Origin: Bacteriovoracaceae bacterium UBA7695
GTDB lineage: Bacteria; Bdellovibrionota; Bacteriovoracia; Bacteriovoracales; Bacteriovoracaceae
Assembly: GCA_002482685.1 (NCBI GenBank)
Contig: DLGL01000119.1
Span: 26,765-36,131 of the forward strand
Length of the DNA: 9,367 bases
Direction of reading: 5' to 3'
Positions 1 through 4,908 of the stretch are shown one piece after another (within the stretch, counting starts at the first letter, position 1; the number at the start of each line of letters is the position of its first letter). A model generated the notes under the pieces. The model was not told where the DNA came from. It was given only the letters and a program-made list of their open reading frames with translations, and did no database searches. A program made the translations under genes and the position numbers.

Positions 1-123
1 AATCATACAAGTGGCGTTCTCATCGGTGAACTGCGGATTAAAAGTAAAGCCCAGGCGAGTGAAGAAGGCGACCGTTTTATTCAAGTGATCAACTGCAAGA
101 TTGATAAAAATTTGTTGTTTCAT
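1..123 (-). CDS. VOC-family (glyoxalase/bleomycin-resistance-like) protein, 5' part only
   Basis: Only the first 41 codons are visible; the gene runs off the left edge. The translation opens MKQQIFINLAVDHLNKTVAF and continues with FFTRLGFTFNPQFTDENA. This is the first beta-alpha unit of the vicinal oxygen chelate fold: a strand (IFINLAV), a helix with the S/T-x-x-FF pattern, then LGF. The FNPQFTDE stretch is typical of the group annotated as lactoylglutathione-lyase-related (COG3607-like). Such proteins bind a metal and act on small electrophilic or aromatic compounds, but the substrate cannot be told from this fragment. The start is well supported: AAGGAG lies five bases upstream of the ATG. 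The promoter overlaps a palindrome that the divergent TetR protein probably binds. Family assignment is fairly sure; function is not. Confidence 0.8.
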   Translation of the reverse strand, partial: MKQQIFINLAVDHLNKTVAFFTRLGFTFNPQFTDENATCMI

Positions 124-141
124 GTATTCTCCTTTTTGGAG

Positions 142-170
142 TCTGTACCGAATGGTACAGCTAAAGTCAA
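142..170 (-). promoter_or_regulatory. Predicted sigma70-type promoter of the VOC gene
   Basis: Reading the minus strand, TTGACT (complement of 165-170) is followed by exactly 17 bases and then TACAGA (complement of 142-147). This is a good -35 and an acceptable -10 with ideal spacing, about 19 bases ahead of the VOC start codon. An inverted repeat (143-160) covers the -10 and most of the spacer, so a protein bound there would block RNA polymerase. The promoter is inferred from sequence only. Confidence 0.55.
143..160. promoter_or_regulatory. Probable TetR operator: perfect inverted repeat in the divergent gap
   Basis: CTGTACC (143-149), GAAT (150-153) and GGTACAG (154-160) form a perfect 7-base-arm palindrome with a 4-base centre. 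Length and symmetry fit a dimeric TetR-family repressor. It lies between a TetR gene and the divergent VOC gene, on top of the VOC -10 box. A lone further CTGTAC half-like match occurs at 189-194, just before the regulator's start. Binding by the adjacent regulator is an inference, though the position is what such regulators usually show. Confidence 0.65.
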
Positions 171-224
171 GGAAATTCACTCCTAAGACTGTACTGTTTA
201 GCACAAATGGAGTATCCTGATTTT

Positions 225-800
225 ATGGATACCAGGACAAAAATGATTAGTTGCGCTCTTGAGCTGTTTCACACACAGGGTGTTAACGCTACCAGTGTTG
301 ATCAGATTCTTATGAGATCTGGAACCGGTAAAGGTCAGTTCTCTCATTATTTTAAAACGAAGGAAGGGCTTGTTCATGCCACTCTGCAGTTTATTCACGA
401 AGCGATTAAAAATGGCCAGACTCCCACAGGCTATGATGTGAAATCCTGGAAAGATTTAGATAAGTGGTTCAAAAACTATATTGAATTTCAAAGGGCGACC
501 CACCTGGAACTCTCATGTCCGGTAGGAACTATTGGAAATGATATAACCAATGACCAGGATCTTTTAAGACAAGACATTCGTCTTTTTCTTGAGTGGGCGC
601 GGGCACAACTGACACGTTTTTTTTCTGATAAAAAAGCTGCGGGCGAGTTAGTTTCAACAGCTAAGCCTGAGGCTCTCGCTGATCTGTGTATGACTGTCAT
701 GCAGGGAGGAATGCTTCTTACAAAAATCAAACGTGATCCGGATATTTTTGAGAATTCAATTTCACAAACCCTTGCATATATTAAATCACTTCGTAAGTAG
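225..800 (+). CDS. TetR/AcrR-family transcriptional regulator
   Basis: A 191-residue protein, normal length for the family. The N-terminal DNA-binding domain covers about residues 5-52: the first helix (TKMISCALELFHTQGVNATS) is followed by the helix-turn-helix VDQILMRSGTGKGQFSHYF and the family's KTKEGL. The ligand-binding half contains LSCPVGTIGND (about 96-106), reminiscent of the C-terminal domain of LmrA/YxaF- or AcuR-like members, though this subgroup is uncertain. I chose ATG 225 because GGAG lies 12 bases upstream and the protein then opens MDTRTK, as many TetR proteins do. ATG 207 is in frame but has no ribosome-binding site and would add six residues (MEYPDF). It probably represses itself, the downstream oxygenase and the divergent VOC gene through the palindrome at 143-160. 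The effector is unknown. Confidence 0.9.
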   Translation: MDTRTKMISCALELFHTQGVNATSVDQILMRSGTGKGQFSHYFKTKEGLVHATLQFIHEAIKNGQTPTGYDVKSWKDLDKWFKNYIEFQRATHLELSCPVGTIGNDITNDQDLLRQDIRLFLEWARAQLTRFFSDKKAAGELVSTAKPEALADLCMTVMQGGMLLTKIKRDPDIFENSISQTLAYIKSLRK

Positions 801-812
801 ATCAGGGAAAGT

Positions 813-1808
813 ATGAATACAGAACAGCCATTAATGACATTGCCAATAATCGATCTCTCTCTGGAGAAGTCTCTGGTCGTTGAGAAAATGAAGTTGGCCT
901 GTATTGAAAATGGTTTTTTCCTTATATCAGAACATAGGGTGGACCTAAATCTCCAGAACAAGCTTCACACTTTGAGTAAAGAGTTTTTCTCAATGTCTGA
1001 GGATGAAAAGAATAAAATCTCCATGCAGTTAGGTGGTAGTGCATGGAGGGGGTACTTTCCTGTGGGTGATGAGTTGACCTCTGGAAAAAAAGATCTCAAA
1101 GAAGGGATTTACTTTGGTGAAGAACTGGACTCATCTGACTCCAGAGTTCAAAGTGGTCTTCCACTTCACGGGTCCAATCTTTTTCCGGATCTGCCTGATT
1201 TTAAAGATACGGTTTTAGAGTACATGAGGCAGATGACTGAACTGGGTCATAAGTTAATGTCCCTGCTTTCTTTGAGCCTCGGACTCGAGGAAGATTATTT
1301 TTTTAAAAATTACACTCAGGATCCGACCTTACTTTTTCGTATTTTTCATTACCCACCAACAATGGCCCACGATCGGGATCTATATCCCTGGGGAGTGGGG
1401 GCCCATACTGATTATGGGATCCTGACAATTCTTAAACAGGATATGGTGGGCGGACTTGAAGTTCAGACAAAGGCCGGTTGGATTCAGGTCCCGCCAGTTG
1501 AGAATACCTTTGTGTGCAATATTGGCGATATGCTTGATTATCTGACGAGAGGATATTATCGATCGGCACCTCACAGGGTTCGCAACACATCTCAAACTCA
1601 TCGGTACTCATTTCCCTTTTTCTTTGATCCGAATTTTAATAAACCTGTCATGGCCCTTCCGCTTTCGAGAGAGTTCCAGACTACCCGTATAACAAGATGG
1701 GATAGTCAGGATCTCTATGCCTATGAAGGGAGTTATGGGAATTATTTAATCAGCAAAGTATCAAAGGTCTTTCCCGCACTCTCAAGTGAAATTAAAAATA
1801 AAATATGA
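813..1808 (+). CDS. Fe(II)/2-oxoglutarate-dependent oxygenase, isopenicillin N synthase-like
   Basis: A 331-residue protein with the two-part layout of this superfamily. The N-terminal DIOX_N-like region opens with LPIIDLS and includes CIENGFFLISEH (about 30-41). The C-terminal double-stranded beta helix carries the iron triad His198-x-Asp200 (in GAHTDYGILTIL) and His254 (in APHRV), plus Arg264-x-Ser266 (RYSFPFFFDP), which binds the 2-oxoglutarate carboxylate. All catalytic residues are present, so it should be an active cytoplasmic oxygenase coupling 2-oxoglutarate decarboxylation to oxidation of a small molecule. The substrate cannot be read from sequence. Relatives include ethylene-forming enzyme, isopenicillin N synthase and plant flavonoid oxygenases. 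The ATG follows AGGGA and lies 12 bases after the TetR stop codon, so the two genes are almost certainly co-transcribed. A terminator follows at once. Confidence 0.93.
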   Translation: MNTEQPLMTLPIIDLSLEKSLVVEKMKLACIENGFFLISEHRVDLNLQNKLHTLSKEFFSMSEDEKNKISMQLGGSAWRGYFPVGDELTSGKKDLKEGIYFGEELDSSDSRVQSGLPLHGSNLFPDLPDFKDTVLEYMRQMTELGHKLMSLLSLSLGLEEDYFFKNYTQDPTLLFRIFHYPPTMAHDRDLYPWGVGAHTDYGILTILKQDMVGGLEVQTKAGWIQVPPVENTFVCNIGDMLDYLTRGYYRSAPHRVRNTSQTHRYSFPFFFDPNFNKPVMALPLSREFQTTRITRWDSQDLYAYEGSYGNYLISKVSKVFPALSSEIKNKI

Positions 1809-1813
1809 TTTAG

Positions 1814-1844
1814 TGGCCCCATAACCGGGGTCATTTTGTCTTTT
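1814..1844 (+). terminator. Rho-independent terminator of the tetR-oxygenase operon
   Basis: TGGCCCC (1814-1820) pairs with GGGGTCA (1827-1833) across the loop ATAACC, with one G-T pair. The stem is followed by TTTTGTCTTTT. It begins six bases after the oxygenase stop codon and closes the plus-strand operon. Confidence 0.8.
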
Positions 1845-1852
1845 AGGGATTT

Positions 1853-1894
1853 CAAATCTTTAAACTCGCTTATTTATCAGTACCTTAAGATTTG
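1853..1894. repeat. Inverted repeat in the leader of the lipoprotein gene
   Basis: CAAATCTT (1853-1860) and its exact complement AAGATTTG (1887-1894) lie 26 bases apart in the 106-base gap between the terminator and the lipoprotein gene. It could be a two-site operator or a long-loop hairpin in the leader. The AT-rich gap holds no coding sequence and no convincing -35/-10 pair that I could settle on. Chance is a real alternative. Confidence 0.3.
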
Positions 1895-1950
1895 GCCTTC
1901 ATGTTGCTTTACTTGTATTAGGTTTATCTGTTTTCAAAAAGGTGGGGCCA

Positions 1951-2628
1951 ATGAAGCATATTTTCATTCTAGTTACTGGGTTCATCACTATCGCGTGCGG
2001 CGGCCAAGACCGAGTCGTGAAATCTAATGCCCCTATTAACCAATCCATCACCAATGAAGGTCAGATTAGTATCGATATTGAGGACCTAGCTCCGGGCCTA
2101 GTCTGTCACAGTGGAGGAATATCTATTTTCACTTTTCGTGATAAAAATGCAGATGCGGTTCTAGACACTGACGAGTCAATCATCAAAGTCAAATCAGTTT
2201 GTAATGGTGTAGATGGTCAAAACGGATTCAGCCCTACAATGACAATGGAAGTACTTGCTTCGAGTTCATCTTGTCCTCAAGGGGGCGTTAAAATTTCTAG
2301 TAGTTCAGATGAATCCGTTGAGATTTGTAACGGGGCCGATGGCCTCAATGGAGTTCAAGGTGTACAGGGAGTTCAGGGGCTGCCAGGCATGACTGGTGCT
2401 ACTGGTGCCACGGGCCAGGATGGAGTCGGGATTTCCCCTGTTCAATTCTGCCCAAAAGATGACAGTACTTTTCCTGAGTATGGTCTTCTTATCGGAAAAG
2501 AACTCTATGCAGTCTATTGGGGCGTAACTCCTGGCTCACCAAAAAGTGCCCAAGCTTTTTTAACTAAACTTGTAGCAGGAGACTATCAGAGCACAGGCGG
2601 AAATAATTGCTTGTTCAGTGTTGAATAA
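1951..2628 (+). CDS. Putative lipoprotein with collagen-like Gly-X-Y repeats
   Basis: A 225-residue exported protein. MKHIFILVTGFITIAC-GGQD is a short signal peptide with a lipobox-like TIAC (Cys16), so it is probably lipidated and anchored in a membrane. Residues 64-75 (DKNADAVLDTDE) fit the calcium-loop spacing D-x-N-x-D-x-x-x-D-x-x-E. Two CNG-x-DG-x-NG motifs follow (84-91 and 126-133). The second leads into about ten Gly-X-Y triplets (128-160: QGVQGVQGLPGMTGATGATG), a short collagen-like segment. The C-terminal third has no recognisable domain. Cysteines at 52, 84, 108, 126, 167 and 220 may form disulfides. I chose ATG 1951, with GGTGGGG close upstream; an in-frame GTG at 1942 would overlap that ribosome-binding site. 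It stands alone, and its stop lies five bases from the convergent parB-like gene. Function unknown; a surface structural or adhesive role is only a guess. Confidence 0.8.
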   Translation: MKHIFILVTGFITIACGGQDRVVKSNAPINQSITNEGQISIDIEDLAPGLVCHSGGISIFTFRDKNADAVLDTDESIIKVKSVCNGVDGQNGFSPTMTMEVLASSSSCPQGGVKISSSSDESVEICNGADGLNGVQGVQGVQGLPGMTGATGATGQDGVGISPVQFCPKDDSTFPEYGLLIGKELYAVYWGVTPGSPKSAQAFLTKLVAGDYQSTGGNNCLFSVE

Positions 2629-2633
2629 TACTT

Positions 2634-3569
2634 TTACTGAAGTGAGTCCAGCTCTCTTTCAACTGAATGGGTTGAGAAATGTTCATCATCAGAATATTTC
2701 ATCAGTTGGCTGAAGAGATCCTGGGTCTCATCTGGAAAGCTTGAAACCTCGATACCTTCGAGTTGAAGTTGTTTAAATTTTTTGATGAGTTTTTTTAAAG
2801 CAGAATCTATCTCTAAAAAATCTTTTTGGAAGGGTTGGTTAGGCATCGACTTAATGGCACGCTCCACACCCTGATCTTTAGCAATTTTAACGAATTTTTT
2901 AATCTCACGAACCGGAAGTTCCTGAATATGCTTCATGGCAGAGTTTTGATCTGACTTACTGAGTTTGATAATTTCATTGGTTTGACTCAGAGAGAGCTCA
3001 CCATTCAGGCGTGCCTCTTTAACTACGGATGAGGCCATCTCATCACGATTAATAGCTTCATGAATTTGTTTTGGAGACAAACCAGTTTTTTCCGAGACCA
3101 TATTGAGAAATTTCTGAGCAGGAAGAATCACTTTTTTGATTTTTGGCCCATCTGCTTCTTCTTCAGTCGTCACTTTTTCTTCAACTTCTTCTTCATCCCC
3201 TGGATTGAGTTCCTGATAAATTTCTTTTGCCCTACGAAGGTGAGATTCGATTTCAATTTTCGTCAGATCTTTGCGTACCAGGTTTTCATCAATCGAGACC
3301 AGCTCTTTAACCAGTGGGTTTTGATCGATCACTAAAACAGCAGCTTCAGTATGTCCCAAATTAAGCAGGGCCTGATACCTGCGTGCACCTGCCAGAATCA
3401 CATTGTCGGTAGAGATAACCAGAGGAGCGATGAGTCCCAGAGTTTGAATGGATTTTTCTAAGTCACTTACATCTGTGCCCAAACGCAGGTAGGGATTAGT
3501 GGCCTTAAGCTCATTAAGCTTTCTGATTTCCAAAGGTGACTCCTCGAATGAATGTGTTGAGGCAGCCAT
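2634..3569 (-). CDS. Orphan ParB-like protein (ParB/Srx N-terminal domain)
   Basis: A 311-residue cytoplasmic protein. Residues about 12-82 form a ParB/Srx-type N-terminal domain: NPYLRLG, DLEKSIQTLGLIAPLVI, then AGARRYQALLNLGH, the counterpart of the ParB GERRYRA nucleotide-binding motif with both arginines kept. DENLVRKDLTKIEIE (94-108) matches the conserved stretch after it. A charged acidic linker follows (about 124-141). A helical region with a possible helix-turn-helix (VSEKTGLSPKQIHEAINRDE, 158-177) comes next, and the C-terminus is charged and coiled-coil-like. No parA and no full parS site are in the window, so this need not be the chromosome-partition ParB. The ATG at 3569 has no ribosome-binding site. 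An in-frame TTG at 3533 has GAGGAG six bases upstream and would remove 12 residues without harming the domain. Whether it binds CTP or DNA is inferred from the family. Confidence 0.85.
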   Translation of the reverse strand: MAASTHSFEESPLEIRKLNELKATNPYLRLGTDVSDLEKSIQTLGLIAPLVISTDNVILAGARRYQALLNLGHTEAAVLVIDQNPLVKELVSIDENLVRKDLTKIEIESHLRRAKEIYQELNPGDEEEVEEKVTTEEEADGPKIKKVILPAQKFLNMVSEKTGLSPKQIHEAINRDEMASSVVKEARLNGELSLSQTNEIIKLSKSDQNSAMKHIQELPVREIKKFVKIAKDQGVERAIKSMPNQPFQKDFLEIDSALKKLIKKFKQLQLEGIEVSSFPDETQDLFSQLMKYSDDEHFSTHSVERELDSLQ

Positions 3570-3629
3570 CTTGCTGTATAGAAGGAGGTATTGTCAGGGA
3601 AAAGAACTTCACAAAAACTGACATTAAAT

Positions 3630-3660
3630 AAAAAGGGCTTCTTTTCAGAAGCCCTTTTTT
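3630..3660 (-). terminator. Strong terminator after the transglutaminase gene
   Basis: GGGCTTCT (3635-3642) pairs perfectly with AGAAGCCC (3647-3654) around the loop TTTC. A-run 3630-3634 and T-run 3655-3660 flank it, so the hairpin could work in both directions. On the minus strand it starts within ten bases of the stop codon of the gene at 3663-4742 and ends in a U-run. It separates that gene from the parB-like gene, which therefore needs its own promoter in the roughly 60 bases between. Confidence 0.88.
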
Positions 3661-3662
3661 GT

Positions 3663-4742
3663 TTATTCAATAAAAAATGGTTTATAAAGCTTATTTAGAA
3701 TCTGGAAGGCGGGAGTAAATTCAATTTGTACAGTAGGCATCCAGAATAAATCCGGGTGTTTGGTTTTTGATTCGCCTAACCATGTTCCCCCGGTGATATT
3801 TCCGGCAGCATCAACTTCCAGGATGTAATCAACTTCCATAACTTCAGAAGCATATTCTGAGGTTCCAATAGTTGGAAGCCAGTTAAAAATTCTTGGAGCA
3901 TCTTCGCCTTCAAGATCATCTTCTGCATACATCATTTTTCCATGAATAAGATAAGCATTGGCCACACCATCAACTTCCGTGCGTCCTCTGACTTCGAATT
4001 CATAACCATAGACTGGTTGGTTCCATGTTTCTTTAGTTGAGTCTACATCAACAGCAAAAGATTGTTGCTTAAGTCCGATCTGGTTAGCGAGGACCACATG
4101 AAAGGCACCAGCATTGACGTCAACACAATTTGGAGTTTGGAGGCGCATACCCCAAGGAGCCTTACAATAACCACCAATAAAGCGGCTTTTCATTGTTCCT
4201 GGTTCGAAGTTAATAGAAACATCAAACGACATAAGGGCCTTTACGTCTGACGAGCCAAGTGGAATGACAATTCCATCTGGATTGGTGAATTCGATTGGGG
4301 CCGGCTCAGCAAACTGAATGGCAGTGGCCGTCCATCCGTCACAAATTCCTTCGTAATCTTTCGCCTCAGGGCTGACGCGCCTTTTGATACGATTACTAAG
4401 AGGATAATTGTAGTGGCCTTGGGCAAGGTCAAATTTTTCAGCGGGAGAGAGTTGGGCCAACTCTGCAATGGACATTTTTTTTACTTGTTCGAAAGTAGGA
4501 TTGACGAGGTCATACCCTGTTGGATTCGGACTGTTCCACCGGTAGTTGATGCTGCCTTTTTTTCTTGGCCAGTAACTGCTCGACCAGGGAGTTTTGTTTA
4601 AAGGCAAAATCGACTTCATAGGAAGCGAGTCAAACTTGTAGTTATAGTTCTTATCAAAATTTGCCGGATTGTTGTTCTTGTCCCATTTGGCCGCATACGC
4701 TGATACAGAGAAAAGCAGTGCGAGTGCCACAGTTTTTTTCAT
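3663..4742 (-). CDS. Secreted GP42-like transglutaminase (TGase elicitor family) with Pep-13-like motif
   Basis: A 359-residue protein with a clear Sec signal peptide (MKKTVALALLFSVSAYA, cleavage after AYA at 17). The mature part matches, as I recall the family, the conserved landmarks of the Phytophthora GP42 transglutaminase/elicitor family (Pfam TGase_elicitor): PWSSSYWPRKKGSINYRWN (52-70); a probable catalytic cysteine in ICDGWTATAIQF (Cys134); the DVKALMSF stretch (166-173); AGAFHVVLANQIG with the probable catalytic His215; then an aspartate (Asp232 or Asp234) and WNQPVYGYEF (240-249), close to the plant-recognised peptide Pep-13 (VWNQPVRGFKVYE). Cys-His-Asp order fits a transglutaminase/papain-type fold. 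Such enzymes link glutamine and lysine side chains. Export suggests action in the periplasm, outside the cell or, in a predator, on prey. The start has AGGTGAGG just upstream. A terminator follows. The family call rests on remembered motifs, not a database search. Confidence 0.8.
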   Translation of the reverse strand: MKKTVALALLFSVSAYAAKWDKNNNPANFDKNYNYKFDSLPMKSILPLNKTPWSSSYWPRKKGSINYRWNSPNPTGYDLVNPTFEQVKKMSIAELAQLSPAEKFDLAQGHYNYPLSNRIKRRVSPEAKDYEGICDGWTATAIQFAEPAPIEFTNPDGIVIPLGSSDVKALMSFDVSINFEPGTMKSRFIGGYCKAPWGMRLQTPNCVDVNAGAFHVVLANQIGLKQQSFAVDVDSTKETWNQPVYGYEFEVRGRTEVDGVANAYLIHGKMMYAEDDLEGEDAPRIFNWLPTIGTSEYASEVMEVDYILEVDAAGNITGGTWLGESKTKHPDLFWMPTVQIEFTPAFQILNKLYKPFFIE

Positions 4743-4908
4743 TAAAACCTCACCTTTGTTAAATCAATAGAATGGGCACTTGTTAGCAATCTGAGGATGA
4801 GGCTGACCAGAGGTTTGGAAAGAGATTAGGGATTGTGCGTCGCATGCCTAAATTTTATAGGAATAGGCTCATCATTATCATTTGAGAACCTTAAGCCTGC
4901 ACTTCGCG
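4743..4908. other. Non-coding gap between permease and transglutaminase genes
   Basis: This 166-base gap must hold the transglutaminase promoter, since both flanking genes point left. On the minus strand a TATAAAAT (complement of 4852-4859) could be a -10 box, but no good -35 stands 16-18 bases before it. A GGCTCA...TGAG-AA-CC imperfect hairpin (4865-4890) may terminate the permease gene, though it lacks a U-run. The same stretch contains TGATAAT followed by ATGAGCC, a weak Fur-box resemblance. No open reading frame was seen here. Confidence 0.35.

Noticed and set aside
129..141. CTCC-TTTTT-GGAG, a possible hairpin hiding the VOC ribosome-binding site
   Set aside because: The stem has only four pairs around a five-base loop; too weak to argue for translational control.
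265..272. TGTTTCAC, half of the classical parS site
   Set aside because: The other half (GTGAAACA) is not there, and the match lies inside the TetR coding sequence, so it is probably chance.
488..961. A 157-codon minus-strand open frame
   Set aside because: It lies antisense across the TetR gene and the start of the oxygenase, both clearly real, and its translation resembles nothing.
1836..2027. A 63-codon plus-strand frame before the lipoprotein
   Set aside because: It overlaps the terminator's end and the real lipoprotein start in another frame, and has no recognisable content.
2614..2641. TTCAGT...ACTGAA inverted repeat between the convergent lipoprotein and parB-like genes
   Set aside because: Six-base arms with a 16-base loop, AT-rich and without a proper U-run; not convincing as a terminator, though one might be expected here.
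3060..3335. A 91-codon plus-strand open frame very rich in Phe
   Set aside because: It is antisense to the Lys/Glu-rich part of the parB-like gene; the Phe richness is the complement of AAA/GAA codons. No ribosome-binding site or family resemblance.
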